Assembly: GCF_963662735.1 (NCBI RefSeq)
Contig: NZ_OY759744.1
Location: 248,001-312,000 of the forward strand
Length of the DNA: 64,000 nt
Direction of reading: 5' to 3'
From: an uncultured Methanoregula sp.
GTDB lineage: Archaea > Halobacteriota > Methanomicrobia > Methanomicrobiales > Methanospirillaceae
Shown: positions 7,935 to 20,900 of the stretch, piece by piece
Numbering within the stretch: position 1 is the stretch's first letter
Layout of the letters: each line of letters starts with the position of its first letter
The notes under the pieces: model-generated
The model's database searches: none
What the model was told of the DNA's origin: nothing
The model's input: only the letters and a program-made list of their open reading frames with translations
Made by a program: the position numbers and the translations under genes

Positions 7935-9899
7935 ATGATTTTAGTTCCAGATACCAGCGTCCTTATCGACGGACGCATTACATCGATGATAAAGGCCGGT
8001 GAATACAAGGGTGCAACAATAATCGTCCCGGAAGCAGTGATTGCAGAACTGGAGGCCCAGGCAAACAATGGACGCGAAATAGGGTTCTCGGGCTTGAACG
8101 AACTGCAGCAACTGTGCAAAATGGCCGAAGAGAAAATCATTGAACTCAAATTCTCCGGTATCCGGCCAACGCTTGAGCAGGTCAAACTCGCAAGCGGTGG
8201 CGAGATCGATGCGATGATCCGAAGCATCGCAATAGAGAATTCTGCACGGTTCATAACAAGCGACAACGTGCAGGCCGAAGTGGCACGGGCAAAGGGGCTC
8301 GATGTCATCTACTTAAAAGCCCAGGTAACCGATTTTGTCCCGCTCGCCATTGACCAGTTCTTCGACGAGCACACCATCGCCGTGTACCTCAAGGAACGCA
8401 TCTCCCCGCGGGCAAAGAAGGGCACCATCAACGACATGAAACTCGTGAAGATCCGCGATGCGCCGACAAGCGAGTACGAGCTCCGCATGATGGCCCAGGA
8501 AATCCTGGAGCGGGCCAAGCGCGACCCCGACGGGTTCATCGAAGTCGAGAAGCGGGGTATCACGATCGTCCAGATCGGCTCCATGCGGATCGCCATTGCC
8601 CGCCGGCCATTCTCCGACGGCATGGAGATCACCGCCGTCCGCCCCATCGTGGACGTTTCGCTTTCCGACTACACCAAATCCGATATCATAACAAAAAGGA
8701 TCGCAAGCGACAAGCGGGGCATGATCATCGTCGGCTCGCCGGGTTCCGGCAAGACCACGCTCGCCCAGAGCCTTGCAACCTATCTCTCGGACAGCGGGTT
8801 CATTGTCAAGACCATGGAAGCTCCCCGCGAACTCCAGGTCCCTGACCAGATCACGCAGTACACCATGCTCGACGGGAGCATGTCCAACACTGCCGACGTC
8901 CTCCTGCTCGTCCGCCCCGATTTCGTCATCTTCGACGAACTGCGGAAGAGCGAGGACTTCAGCGTCTTTGCCGACATGCGCCTCGCCGGCCTCGGCATGG
9001 TAGGCGTCATCCACGCAAACGGCGTGCAGGACGCAGTCCAGCGCTTCAGTGACCGGGTCGACTTCTCCGTCCTCCCGCAGATCGTCAACACCATTATCTT
9101 CTTAAAGCAGGGCGTTATCACGAAAGTGTACGACGTCAGCTTCACCATCAAGGTCCCCGAGGGCATGGCAAGCGAGATGCACCTCCGGCCCGTCACCACC
9201 ATCACCGACCACGAGACCGGTGAACTGGTAGTCGATGTCTTCCGGTACGATGGCGAGACCATCGTCATGCCCGTCCTGACCCCGCAGGCCCCCGCCCCGG
9301 CAGCCAAACCCGCTGCGAGCAGGGTCCAGCACATCGGCCAGCCCGTTGCCCCGGCCCAGTCCACCGCCAGGGCACCCGCACCGGCTCCCGAGCCGGTCCA
9401 GAAGGAGAGCGATGACCGGCCCGGCTGGAAACTCACCGAGAAAGAGATCCAGCGCGAGATCGGGCGCTACACCGAAGGCTTTGTCGACGTCCAGATGATC
9501 TCCGACACGAAAGCCGTTGTATATATCGACGACAAGGATGTTCCCGCAGCCATAGGAAAGGGCGGCAAGAACATCTCCGGCATCGTCAACAAGCTCGGCA
9601 TCGGGATCGACATCAAGCCCCGGTCGGAGTTCGACCGGCAGCAGGCAGCACCGGCCAAGGCCGAGGAAGACATCAACCTCGGCGGCGGCATCCGCATCCA
9701 CACCGACAAGAAACAGCTCACGATCCTCGCCCCCACCGAGAGCGGCAAGATCGTCGACGTCTTTGCCGGCAAGGAGTACCTCTTCACGGCGACCGTGAAC
9801 GAGCAGGGCGAGATCCACCTGGCCAAGAACTCGAGCATTGCCCAGGAAATGATCCGGCGCTACACGAATAACGAGGTCATCAAGCTGAGGCCGGTATAA
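7935..9899 (+). CDS. PIN domain-ATPase-KH protein
   Basis: A 654-residue protein of a family conserved in euryarchaea. Residues 1-130 form a PIN nuclease-like domain (VPDTSVLID with acidic Asp6; later GGEIDAMI and FITSDN). Residues about 250-420 are a PilT/VirB11-like ATPase with P-loop GSPGSGKTT near 267 and Walker B-like FVIFDELR. A Pro/Ala linker follows, then a KH RNA-binding domain (IGKGGKNI near 542) and a small beta-rich tail. The combination suggests ATP-driven RNA binding or cleavage; the biological role is not established as far as I know. leuS starts 34 bases downstream, so the two may share a transcript. Confidence 0.9.
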   Translation: MILVPDTSVLIDGRITSMIKAGEYKGATIIVPEAVIAELEAQANNGREIGFSGLNELQQLCKMAEEKIIELKFSGIRPTLEQVKLASGGEIDAMIRSIAIENSARFITSDNVQAEVARAKGLDVIYLKAQVTDFVPLAIDQFFDEHTIAVYLKERISPRAKKGTINDMKLVKIRDAPTSEYELRMMAQEILERAKRDPDGFIEVEKRGITIVQIGSMRIAIARRPFSDGMEITAVRPIVDVSLSDYTKSDIITKRIASDKRGMIIVGSPGSGKTTLAQSLATYLSDSGFIVKTMEAPRELQVPDQITQYTMLDGSMSNTADVLLLVRPDFVIFDELRKSEDFSVFADMRLAGLGMVGVIHANGVQDAVQRFSDRVDFSVLPQIVNTIIFLKQGVITKVYDVSFTIKVPEGMASEMHLRPVTTITDHETGELVVDVFRYDGETIVMPVLTPQAPAPAAKPAASRVQHIGQPVAPAQSTARAPAPAPEPVQKESDDRPGWKLTEKEIQREIGRYTEGFVDVQMISDTKAVVYIDDKDVPAAIGKGGKNISGIVNKLGIGIDIKPRSEFDRQQAAPAKAEEDINLGGGIRIHTDKKQLTILAPTESGKIVDVFAGKEYLFTATVNEQGEIHLAKNSSIAQEMIRRYTNNEVIKLRPV

Positions 9900-9933
9900 C
9901 CGGCATCCCGGTTTCAACACAAGAGAAGGTGAA

Positions 9934-12720
9934 ATGGTTTTGAGCGAATTCGATCTTTCTCAATTCGAAGAAGAAGCAAACGAGCGGTGGGCCCATGCGT
10001 TTGAGTCCAACCCCTCGAAGATGGAAAAATTCTACCTGACCGTTGCCTACCCCTACCCGAGCGGGGCCATGCACGTGGGCCACGGCAGGACGTATATCGT
10101 CCCGGACGTTATCGCACGTTACCAGCGGATGCTCCAGAAACAGGTCCTCTACCCGATGGCATTCCACGTCACCGGGGCACCGGTGGTCGGTATCTCGAAG
10201 CGGATCGCCAACAAGGACCCGAAAACGATCCACCTCTACCGCGACCTGTACAAGGTCCCGCAGAACGTGCTCGACGAGTTTGTCGACCCGTTAACCATTG
10301 TCCGGCACTTTGCAGCCGAGTACCAGCGGGTCATGACCGCCTGCGGCCTCTCGATCGACTGGCGCCGCCGGTTCATCACGGTCGATCCCGCCTACAGCAA
10401 ATTCATCGAGTGGCAGTGGAAGTACCTCTACGGGGCAGGCCACGTCATCAAGGGCGCCCACCCCGTCCGGTTCTGTACCGTTGACGACAACCCGGTCGGC
10501 GACCACGACCTCCTCGAAGGCGACAAGGCCGAAGTGATCAAGTTCACCCTCGTCATGTTCCGGTTCGGGGATGCCTTCATCCCGACCGCAACCCTCCGGC
10601 CCGAGACGATCCACGGGGTCACCAACCTCTGGGCAAACCCCGGCGTCACCTACGTCAGGGCAATCGTTGACGGCAAGCCGTGGATCGTGTCGAAGGAAGC
10701 AGCCGAGAAGCTCGCCCTCCAGGACCACACGGTCGAGATCAAAGAAGAGATCAGGGGCAGTGACCTTGTTGACAAGAAAGTCAGCCACCCGCTCTGCGGC
10801 GAGATCACCATTCTCCCCGCCGACTTCGTGGACCCCGACATGGCAAGCGGCCTCGTCATGAGCGTCCCCGCCCATGCCCCGTTCGATTACATCGCCCTCC
10901 GCGACCTCCAGCAGGCCGGCAAGTATACGCAGATCAAGCCCATCCCCCTCATCAAGGTCGAGGGCTACGGCGAAGTCCCGGCAGCCGATGCGGTCGAGAA
11001 GGCAGGCATCAAGAGCCAGATGGACAGCCGGATGGATTCCCTCACGCAGGAGATCTATTCCGCCGAGTTCTCGAAAGGAAAACTCTTCGAGAAGTACGGC
11101 GGCAAGCCCGTCCGGGTAGCCCGCGACGAAGTTGCCGAGCTGATGATCGAGAAGTACGACTCGAAAGTCATGTTCGAGTTCGATATCCGGCCGGTAGTCT
11201 GCCGGTGCGGCAACCGGGTCAAGGTCAAGATCCTCCACGACCAGTGGTTCCTGAAATACAGCGATGTGGAATGGAAGCAGCAGGTCAAGGACCAGCTCAG
11301 GGATATGTCCCTCGTGCCGCCCGAAGTCCGGGTCGAGTTCGACCGCACGGTAGACTGGCTCAAGGACTGGGCCTGCACCCGCCGGGTCGGCCTCGGCACC
11401 CGCTTCCCGTGGGATACGACGCAGCTCATCGAGCCGCTCTCGGACTCCACCATCTACATGGCGTATTACACCATCGCCCACAAGATCCGCGAGATCGACT
11501 CCAGGCTCCTCACCCCCGAGGTCTTCGACTACATCTTCCTCGGAAAGAAGTCGCCCGACCTCCCCGAGAAGAAGAAACTCGACGCCATGCGGGAAGAGTA
11601 CCTCTACTGGTACCCGTATGACTACCGGTTCTCGGCAAAGGACCTCATCTCAAACCACCTCACCTTCCAGCTCTTCCACCACGTCACGATCTTCCCGAAG
11701 GAGAAACTCCCGCAGGGTATGGTCGTCTTCGGCATGGGACTTCTCAACGGGGCCAAGATGTCCTCCTCGAAAGGCAACGTCTTCCTGTTGGAGGATGCCG
11801 TAGCCGAATTCGGGGCCGATACCGTGCGGATGTTCCTCATGGGCAGCGCCGAACCCTGGCAGGACTTTGACTGGAGAAACGAACTCGTCCTCTCGACCAA
11901 GAAGCAGATCGAGCGGTTCTACAACACCGTCATGGAGAACAAGGATGCCGGCGGCGAGCCGCACGACATCGACCGCTGGCTCATGAGCCGGCTCCAGCTC
12001 CACATTGCCAAGACCACCGAGGCCCTTGACCGGTTCCAGACCCGTCAGGCACTCCAGGAAGCCTACTTCGGGATCGAGACCGACCTGAAATGGTACCGCC
12101 GCCGGCTCCCGAAGGACTCCGACGGCAGCAGGGAGCTCCACGCACTCTGTTCCACCTGGGTGCGGCTCCTTGCCCCGTTCATCCCCTTCACGGCCGAGCA
12201 CCTCTGGAAGGAACTCGCCGGCGAAGGTCTTGTCTCGTTTGCCGAGTGGCCGAAAATGGACGCCCAGCGGGTCAACCAGAAGATCGAGCTTGCCGAAGAG
12301 CTCCTCTCCCGCACGGTCGAAGATGTTGAGTCGATCCGGAAGCTGATCCAGATCACGCCCAAGGCGATCACGATTGCCCTTGCTCCCGAATGGAAGCACG
12401 AGATCTTCAGGACCGTTGCCCATGCCAGTGACAAGAACACCGTGATCAAGGAGATCATGAAGGACGAGAACATGCGGAAACGCGGCAAGGATGCAACCGA
12501 TGCTGCAAAGCAGTGCACCACCCTCATCCACCGCCTGCCCCCGCACGTGGTGGATCCGCTGATCCACGATCCTATCAACGAGAAGGAAGTCTTCGAATCG
12601 GCCACAGCATTCCTTGAACAGGAGTTCGGGGTGCCGGTCCACATCACCGAGGCAGAGACAAGCGGTCATGTCAAGGCACTGACTGCCCTGCCGTTCAAGC
12701 CGTCGATTATTATCGAATAA
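9934..12720 (+). CDS. leuS: leucyl-tRNA synthetase
   Basis: Charges tRNA-Leu with leucine in the cytoplasm. The 928-residue length and layout fit the archaeal/eukaryotic class I enzyme: HIGH-type motif HVGHGRT near residue 47, a CP1 editing domain inserted at about residues 150-400, the KMSKS-type loop KMSSSKGN near 608, and an alpha-helical anticodon-binding domain towards the C-terminus. The start has the ribosome binding site GAGAAGGTGA just before ATG. A short T-rich tract follows the stop, consistent with transcript end. Confidence 0.97.
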   Translation: MVLSEFDLSQFEEEANERWAHAFESNPSKMEKFYLTVAYPYPSGAMHVGHGRTYIVPDVIARYQRMLQKQVLYPMAFHVTGAPVVGISKRIANKDPKTIHLYRDLYKVPQNVLDEFVDPLTIVRHFAAEYQRVMTACGLSIDWRRRFITVDPAYSKFIEWQWKYLYGAGHVIKGAHPVRFCTVDDNPVGDHDLLEGDKAEVIKFTLVMFRFGDAFIPTATLRPETIHGVTNLWANPGVTYVRAIVDGKPWIVSKEAAEKLALQDHTVEIKEEIRGSDLVDKKVSHPLCGEITILPADFVDPDMASGLVMSVPAHAPFDYIALRDLQQAGKYTQIKPIPLIKVEGYGEVPAADAVEKAGIKSQMDSRMDSLTQEIYSAEFSKGKLFEKYGGKPVRVARDEVAELMIEKYDSKVMFEFDIRPVVCRCGNRVKVKILHDQWFLKYSDVEWKQQVKDQLRDMSLVPPEVRVEFDRTVDWLKDWACTRRVGLGTRFPWDTTQLIEPLSDSTIYMAYYTIAHKIREIDSRLLTPEVFDYIFLGKKSPDLPEKKKLDAMREEYLYWYPYDYRFSAKDLISNHLTFQLFHHVTIFPKEKLPQGMVVFGMGLLNGAKMSSSKGNVFLLEDAVAEFGADTVRMFLMGSAEPWQDFDWRNELVLSTKKQIERFYNTVMENKDAGGEPHDIDRWLMSRLQLHIAKTTEALDRFQTRQALQEAYFGIETDLKWYRRRLPKDSDGSRELHALCSTWVRLLAPFIPFTAEHLWKELAGEGLVSFAEWPKMDAQRVNQKIELAEELLSRTVEDVESIRKLIQITPKAITIALAPEWKHEIFRTVAHASDKNTVIKEIMKDENMRKRGKDATDAAKQCTTLIHRLPPHVVDPLIHDPINEKEVFESATAFLEQEFGVPVHITEAETSGHVKALTALPFKPSIIIE

Positions 12721-12732
12721 TTCTCTTTTTTG
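12720..12732 (+). terminator. T-rich end after leuS
   Basis: The text ATTCTCTTTTTTG begins at the leuS stop. Oligo-T stretches of this kind end transcription in archaea. Confidence 0.5.
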
Positions 12733-13273
12733 CCGGCGGATCCGGTATTATTCTCAATGTCCGATTGATCGGAAACCAGCAACCCGGGTTTTTGTTTTCC
12801 GGCATCGTTGTCCTTCGGCGTAATAATGCCGAAAACTCATTTTCTGTGTGATATCCTGAATATATTTCCCTAAGTTGCTGTTAGATAAGACCTCATCTGG
12901 TACTATACCGGTTTTCGTTTTATGAAGGTGACCCCCTCTCTCCCCCAGAGGGGGAGGCAACCCAATGGGTGCACCCTTTGACCCCCATGATAAAAGAAAA
13001 TATGCGAAACAACATTCTTGCCCAGCGAGGTCCCGATGAGGCGGCCGAGCGACCCCCACAGGGGGTGGTTTTCCTCATAATCGAAAATTTTGTGAATGTA
13101 TTTCGGGATAGGACAGCAACTCAGTTTCTGCATCACAAATTCATCGGGGTATAAACCCAAATTGAATTAAATTCGCAATATTTAATTTGCGGCAGATAGT
13201 ACCGGTTCTTATCATCTGCCAGGATGTTGCCCAATGCACCATAACATGCCGTACCAGGACAGGATCCGTTGAC
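12733..13273. other. gene-less spacer with C/G-tract inverted repeats
   Basis: About 540 bases with no credible gene. It contains paired tracts such as ACCCCCTCTCTCCCCCAGAG followed by GGGGAGG (around 12930-12957) and GACCCCCACAGGGGGTGG (around 13050). The style resembles the G-run/C-run elements of the left end, though the sequence is not the same. The promoter of the IPT gene at 13274 should lie at the right end; a purine/AT-rich stretch at 13160-13190 is the best candidate. Confidence 0.5.
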
Positions 13274-14644
13274 ATGATCCATACATCCAGGTTTTTTTTA
13301 CCTGTCAGCATTGCCATCCTTCTGCTCATTGCTTCAGCAGGATTTGTTTCCGGGGCTCAGGTTCCCATGATAACCTCGCTTGCTCCCTCGGGCGGTCCTA
13401 TTGCCGGAGGTACTGTTGTTATCATAAAAGGATCCGGGTTTATTGGAACAAAGGATGTCCTGTTCGGGGGCAAACCCGTAAACGGCCTGAGCGTTATCAG
13501 TGACAGCGAGCTCAGGGTCATAACACCGCAACATGCCGGGGAACGCGTTCTCGTCTCGATCATCACCGACGAGGGAGTTCCCGGCCCCATGGAACCATTC
13601 ACCATGTTTTCGTATTCCTATGAGGAATCTCCTCTCCCGAGACTGGCCGCAATCTCGCCCTCATCAGGCCCGACCGGTGGAGCAACCGTCAGGATCACGG
13701 GATCCGGGTTCACCGGCACAAGAGAAGTTTTATTCGGAAAGGAATCCGGAGTAGTCCTGCAGATAGTGGATGACAGTCATCTTACTGTCTTCGCACCATT
13801 CTCTTTTTTTCCCGGACCCGTCCCAGTCTCGATCCGGAATGCCCAGGGATTCTCGGGATCCCTGGATCCGGTGATCCTGTACACGTATGATTATTCGCTC
13901 CCCGAGCTGACCGAAATCTCCCCCTCATCCGGTTCAATCGCCGGGGGTACTCTTGTTAACCTCACGGGATCCGGGTTTGCCGGCACAAAGAGCGTCCAGT
14001 TCGGGGAGATATACGGGACCGACGTAACTGTTATCGATAACTGGCGGCTCAGTGTCCTCACGCCGCCCGCTTCTGAAGGAATAGTCGCAATATCCATCAC
14101 CAATCCCGCCGGCACCGGAAGATCTTCAGGAGCCCCCACCATGTTCCATTATGAAGTTCCGGTCCCGAAACTGGCCGGCATCTCGCCATCGTCGGGCTCC
14201 CTGGACGGAGGTACGGCAGTCATCCTCACCGGGTCCGGGTTTAACGGGACCAGGACCATCCTCGTCGGGGGAAAACCGGTAACCGGCTTTAGCATTATCA
14301 ATGACAGCCAGCTCAGTATCATCACGCCTCCCTCTTCCCTGGGACAATTCCCGGTCACCATCACGAATGCCTACGGGGAGGGAGGCTCGCTCGGGCCATC
14401 CACGTTATTCCAGTATGTTATCACGCCGGTCCCGGCAACTGCTGCAATCAAAAATGCCACGTCAAATCGGGACACCGGTGGAATGAATGTCAGCCCGACT
14501 GTATCGTATCCGGAGACCTCTCCGGTGCTGACCTCTCCACCGGCCCCTGCCCCATCAGGGACCCGGAAGGCTTCGGGGTTCGAAGCGGTTCTCAGTCTTT
14601 CTGCACTTGGTGCATTAATCCTGGCGCGAATAAGATCATCCTGA
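13274..14644 (+). CDS. surface protein with four IPT/TIG domains
   Basis: A 456-residue protein: signal peptide (MIHTSRFF, a hydrophobic core, ending VSGAQ), then four IPT/TIG immunoglobulin-like domains of about 90 residues. Each starts with ISPSSG or LAPSGG, then GGT.V..TGSGF.GT, then a V..S...L.V..P strand pair. A Pro/Ser/Thr linker leads to a C-terminal hydrophobic stretch beginning SGFEAVLSLS and ending in basic ARIRSS, which resembles the PGF-CTERM type of sorting tail. Likely an extracellular, membrane-tethered spacer or adhesin. I prefer ATG 13274 over the in-frame start at 13187 because it places the signal peptide at the N-terminus. Confidence 0.85.
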   Translation: MIHTSRFFLPVSIAILLLIASAGFVSGAQVPMITSLAPSGGPIAGGTVVIIKGSGFIGTKDVLFGGKPVNGLSVISDSELRVITPQHAGERVLVSIITDEGVPGPMEPFTMFSYSYEESPLPRLAAISPSSGPTGGATVRITGSGFTGTREVLFGKESGVVLQIVDDSHLTVFAPFSFFPGPVPVSIRNAQGFSGSLDPVILYTYDYSLPELTEISPSSGSIAGGTLVNLTGSGFAGTKSVQFGEIYGTDVTVIDNWRLSVLTPPASEGIVAISITNPAGTGRSSGAPTMFHYEVPVPKLAGISPSSGSLDGGTAVILTGSGFNGTRTILVGGKPVTGFSIINDSQLSIITPPSSLGQFPVTITNAYGEGGSLGPSTLFQYVITPVPATAAIKNATSNRDTGGMNVSPTVSYPETSPVLTSPPAPAPSGTRKASGFEAVLSLSALGALILARIRSS

Positions 14645-14687
14645 TCTTTTCAGCCCTGCAGTACGGGCCGGCGATCGTCATCGGATA

Positions 14688-14700
14688 ATTCTCTTTTTTT
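14688..14700 (+). terminator. T-rich end after the four-IPT gene
   Basis: The tract ATTCTCTTTTTTT lies about 45 bases after the stop codon at 14644. Confidence 0.45.
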
Positions 14701-14933
14701 CGTCCAGTGTGCTCCTGTTCTGATGAAAAAGATCAGGGCGCGCAGTGCAGCATGCTGTAATTTTTTCCCGCATCCCGGGTCTGCAGTCATGGCGAAAAAC
14801 CTGGGAGGAGATCTGAAATTAAAACACGATGTTTATTATCTATCCTACTAGAGCAATTTCAGGAATTACTGCGCTGTCTTCCGGGAATCGTGTGCGGTAT
14901 TTTTCATTCAGACAAGACCCTGGTGTCCGCTCC

Positions 14934-17900
14934 ATGAACTGCCGTCCGTTCCCTGCAACAGCCCTGCTTATGGTATTTTTTTTAGTCCTCGTTCTCTGCA
15001 TGGTGCCGGCCGCTTCTGCAGGTACGCCAACCGTTTCCGCAATCACGCCGTCGACCGGTTCCAACCTCTCCAGCATCAGTCTTTCGGACATTACCGGGAC
15101 CGGTTTTGCGTCCGGTGCCGCTCTCCTGCTGACTCCGGTGAATGTCACCCCGATCTATACAGGAAATATCAGTAACGGTGCTGGCGGGGCTGTATTGTAT
15201 AACCCGTCCTCCGTGTATGTTTCCGGGAACTATGCGTATGTGGCAAGTTATGACGACAACGCCCTGGAGATTGTGAATGTAACTGACCCGGCGAGCCCCA
15301 CTCATGCTGGCAAGATCATCGACGGTGCTGGCGGGGCTGCACTGAGTAGGCCGTACTCCGTGTATGTTTCCGGGAACTATGCGTATGTGGCAAGCCAAGA
15401 CAGCAACGCACTGGAGATTGTGAATGTAACCAACCCGGCGAGCCCCACCCATGCTGGCAAGATCACGAATGATGACGGCGGGGCGGCACTGAGTTATCCG
15501 CACTCCGTGTATGTTTCCGGGAACTATGCGTATGTGGCAAGCGAACGCAGCAACGCCCTGGAGATTGTGAATGTTACTGACCCGGCGAGCCCCACCCATG
15601 CTGGCACTATCAGGGATAATAGCGCCGCTGAAGAAGCCAGTGGGGCACCATACCTGTATCAACCGCAGTCCGTGTATGTTTCCGGGAACTACGCGTATGT
15701 GGTAAGTAATGGATGGAACAGCGAAACGTCTGAGGACCTCAGCGCACTGGAGATTGTGAATGTTGCTGACCCGGCCAACCCCACTCATGCTGGCTGTCTC
15801 CTTCCTGGCAGTGCAGCGTACCTTAGTGGGCCGAAGTCCGTGTATGTCTCCGGGAATTATGCATATGTGGCAAGTCCGGGCAGCACTGCGCTGGAGATTG
15901 TGAATGTAACTAACCCGGCGACCCCCACTCATGCTGGCAAGATCATCGACGGTGCTGGCGGGGCTGCACTGAATAATCCGGAGTCTGTGTATGTTTCCGG
16001 GAACTATGCATATTTGGCTAATAATGACCGCAGCGGGTATCTGGAGATTGTGGACGTAACGGACCCGGCGAACCCTGTGCATAAAAACAAATTCCTGAGT
16101 AGTTTCGTCATGAATTGGCCGCGATCGGTCTATGTTACCGGGAACTATACGTATATGGCAAGTTGGGGCAACAAAAATAATCTGGATATTGTAGATGTCG
16201 GCACCATCTCAGGAACCGGTGTAACAACCGATTCAGCCACCCATATCCACGGCACGATCAACCCGGTGGGAAAGGCTACAGGAAAGTACAATGTTGTGGT
16301 TACCAACCCGGGCGGGGGGTTCGGGACGCTGGCAAACGGGTTTACCTTAACGAACACGGCTTTGCCGCCGGCTGTTACCGGGGTCTCGCCGGTTACCGGC
16401 CAGAACACGACAACCGCCCTCCTGGTGAACCTGACGGGGACCGGGTTCAATGTCGGCTCGAACCAGTGGGCAGTCAACCTGACAAAGGCCGGGCAGCCCA
16501 ATATCACGGCAACCAGCCTCACGTCAACCGCAACGACCATCAACTGTACGTTCAACCTTGCCGGGAAAGCAACCGGAAACTGGTTCGTCAACGTCACCAA
16601 TGCCGACGGTCAGACCGGGAACTGGACAGGTACGTTTGCGATCACCACTCCGACTCCGGCTCCGACCGTGACCAGTATTACCCCACATTCCGGCCTGAAC
16701 AGCACGAGTATTGGTATCACGAACCTGGCCGGTTCCGGGTTCTACGGGGCACCGACGGTCAATCTCACCCGGGCCGGCTACAGCAACATCACCGCTACCA
16801 GCGTGACCGTAATTTCGTCGAGTAATATCACGTGTACGTTCGATCTGACGAACCGGATTCCGGGAACGTGGAACGTGAACGTGACGAACCCGGATGGCCA
16901 GCAGGCGGCTCTGCTCAACGGGTTCACCATCACCAATGCGACCCCGGCCCCGACCGTTTCCGCAATCACACCCTCTTCCGGCCTGAACACGACAAGTATC
17001 AGCATCACGGATATTGCCGGAACCGGTTTTGCGTCCGGTGCATCTCTTCTGCTGACCCCGGTGAATCTCACCCCGGTCTATAAAGGTCGTATCGCTGACG
17101 GTTCCGGCGGGGCACCGTACCTGGATCAGCCGCAGTCCGTGTATGTCTCCGGGAACTATGCGTATGTGGCCAGTTACAACAGCAACGCGCTGGAGATTGT
17201 CAACGTGACTGACAAGTCTCACCCGGTCCATGAAGGTAGTCTCACTGATGGTTCCGGCGGGGCACCGTACCTGAATCAGCCGAACTCTGTGTATGTTTCC
17301 GGGAACTATGCATATGTGGCAAGCGATGGCAGCAGCGCCCTGGAGATTGTCAATGTTACGGACCCGGCCAACCCTTCCCATGCAGGTTCCATCATCGATG
17401 GAGACGACGGCGGCCTGGTTGCACTGTATGCCGCGAAGTCAGTATATGTTTCCGGGAACTATGCGTATGTGGCAAGTTATGCCAGCGGCGCCCTGGAGAT
17501 TGTCAATGTTACGGACCCGGTGAGCCCCACCCACAAAGGAAAAATCACGAATGGTGACGGCGGGGCTGCACTGTTAGGCGCATATTCAGTATTTGTTTCC
17601 GGGAACTATGCGTATGTGGCAAGTCAGAACAGCAACGCGCTGGAGATTGTCGATGTAACGGACCCGGCGAGTCCCACCCATAAAGGCAAAATCACAAACG
17701 GCGGCATCGTTGCACTGGATACTCCAACCTCCGTGTATGTTTCCGGGAACTATGCGTATGTGACAAGTCAGAGCAGCAACGCGCTGGAGATTGTCAATGT
17801 TACGGACCCGGCGAGCCCCACCCATGCAGGCAAGATCGTTCAAGGTTCCGGCGGCCAGGCACCCTTCGTGGATCAGCCGATGTTCGTGTATGTTTCCGGG

Positions 17901-20900
17901 AACTATGCATATGTGGCAAGTTATGGCAACTTTTGCATAGAGGTTGTCGATGTAACGGACCCGGCCAACCCTGTGCATAAAGGCTGGCTCTGGGGTAGTG
18001 ACACGGTGGCTCACCCGCTATCGATCTATGTTTCCGAAAACTATGTGTATTATGGAAGTTGTGTCAGAAGCAATGCGCTGGAAATTACCGATATCGGCAC
18101 CATCACCGGAACCGGTGTAACAACCGATTCAGCCACCCATATCCACGGCACGATCAACCCGGTGGGAAAGGCTGCGGGGAAATATAATGTCGTTGTTACC
18201 AACCCGGCCGGTGGGTTCGGGGTGCTGGCAAGCGGATTTACTGTATCGGACACGGCTTTGCCACCGGCAGTTACCGGTGTCTCGCCGGTTACCGGCCAGA
18301 ACACGACAACCGCTCTCCTGGTGAACCTGACGGGAACCGGGTTCACTGTCGGCTCGAACCAGTGGGCCGTCAACCTGACAAAAGCCGGGCAGCCCAATAT
18401 CACGGCAACCAGCCTCACCTCGACCGCAACGACAATCAACGGTACGTTCAACCTTGCCGGGAAAGCCACCGGCGACTGGTTCGTCAACGTCACCAATGCC
18501 GACGGGCAGGCCGGATACTGGACAGGTACGTTTGCGATCACCAATGTTACCCCGGCTCCGACAGTTACCGGCATCACGCCCTCCTCCGGTCTGAACACCA
18601 CGAGTATTGGTATCACGAACCTTGCCGGGACCGGGTTCTACGGGACACCGGTAGTGAACCTGACGAGAGTGGGGTACAACAACATCACCGCAACCGGAGT
18701 GACACTCGTTTCAGCTAACCAGCTCACCTGCACTTTCGATCTCACGAACAAAATCCCGGGAACGTGGAACGTGAACGTGACGAACCCGGATGGCCAGCAG
18801 GCCGGCCTTCTGAACGGGTTCACCATCACCAACGTTACGCCGGCTCCGACTGTTTCCGCAATCACACCCACTTCCGGCCAGAACAGTACGAGTATCGGTA
18901 TCACGAACCTGGCCGGGACCGGATTCTACGGGTCACCGGTGGTGAACCTGACGAGAGTGGGGTACAACAACATCACCGCAACCGGAGTGACACTCGTTTC
19001 AGCTAACCAGCTCACCTGCACTTTCGATCTCACGAACAAAATCCCGGGAACGTGGAACGTGAACGTGACGAACCCGGATGGCCAGCAGGCCGGTCTTCTG
19101 AACGGGTTCACCATCACCAATGTTACGCCAGCTCCAACTGTTTCCGCGATCACACCCACCTCCGGCCTGAACACCACGAGTATCGGTATCACGAACCTGG
19201 CCGGGACCGGGTTCTACGGGACACCGGTAGTGAACCTGACGAGAGTGGGGTACAACAACATCACCGCAACCGGAGTGACACTCGTTTCAGCTAACCAGCT
19301 CACCTGCACTTTCGATCTCACGAACAAAATCCCGGGAACGTGGAACGTGAACGTGACGAACCCGGATGGCCAGCAGGCCGGCCTTCTGAACGGGTTCACC
19401 ATCACCAACGTTACGCCGGCTCCGACTGTTTCCGCAATCACACCCACTTCCGGCCAGAACAGTACGAGTATCGGTATCACGAACCTGGCCGGGACCGGAT
19501 TCTACGGGTCACCGACTGTCAATCTTACCCGGGCCGGCTTCAGTAACATCACCGCAACCGGAGTGACACTCGTTTCAGCTAACCAGCTTACCTGCACTTT
19601 CGATCTCACGAATAAAATCCCGGGAACGTGGAACGTGAACGTGACGAACCCGGATGGCCAGCAGGCCGGTCTTCTGAACGGGTTCACGATCACCAACGTT
19701 ACGCCGGCTCCGACTGTTTCCGCAATCACACCCACTTCCGGCCAGAACAGCACGAGTATTGGTATCACGAACCTGGCCGGGACCGGGTTCTACGGGACAC
19801 CGGTAGTGAACCTGACGAGAGTGGGGTACAACAACATCACCGCAACCGGAGTGACACTCGTCTCAGCTAACCAGCTCACCTGCACTTTCGATCTCACGAA
19901 CAAAATCCCGGGAACCTGGACCGTCAACGTCACAAACCCGGACGGCCAGCAAGCGGCTCTTCTTGGCGGATTCTCCATCACCAACACAACTTCGGCACCC
20001 ACGGTTACCGGCATCACGCCATCGAACGGTCAGAACACCACGGGTATCAGCATCACGAACCTGGCAGGTACCGGGTTCTATGGGACACCGACCGTCAATC
20101 TCACCCGTGCCGGATACAGCAACATCACCGCAACCGGAGTGACACTCGTCTCAGCTAACCAGCTCACCTGCACTTTCGATCTCACGAACAAAATCCCGGG
20201 AACGTGGAATGTCAACGTTACCAACCCGGACGGCCAGCAGGCTGCTCTGCTCAATGGATTCACGATAACGAACTCCTCGACCCCGACCCCCACGCCTACT
20301 CCAACGCCCAACCCGACCCCGACATCCTCCGGGGGTGGCGATGTCGGCCCGGTCCAGCGCCAGCAGTCCGTGTCATCGGGGAGCGGCATGTCGATCGCAA
20401 GCGGGGCTCCGGCCGGCGGGACGGTGACCTATTCCTTTGGTGAACCGGCCACGGATTACCCGGTCTCGATCGAGAGTATAGCGTTTGTTCCCGACCAGTC
20501 AATCGGCCAGTCTCAGTGCCTGGTCACAAGGACGAGCCCACAAGAAGCGTTCACTGTTCCGGACCGGCCGGCTGTTTACGAGAGCATTCAGATCAACTGG
20601 ATAAACCCCAATGTCATGTCGGAGGCAACGATCCAGTTCAGCGTTAAAGGATCCTGGATGCGGGAGCATAATGTCGGACCTCAGGAGATCGTCATGATGC
20701 GGCAGCACGACCTGGTCTGGGCTGAGCTCCCGACTGTCTTCGATCATGTTGCAAACGATATGTACTATTACCGGTCAACAACACCGGGCTTCTCGAATTT
20801 CGCGGTCTCGATTCGGAAAAATGCAACGATCACTGCGGCCGTGAATACCACAACGGTTACTACAGCAACCCTGTCCCCGACTCCCACGACTAACCCCATG

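Noticed and set aside
10291-12669. Long minus-strand frames opposite leuS
   Set aside because: Shadow frames produced by GC-rich third positions of leuS codons.
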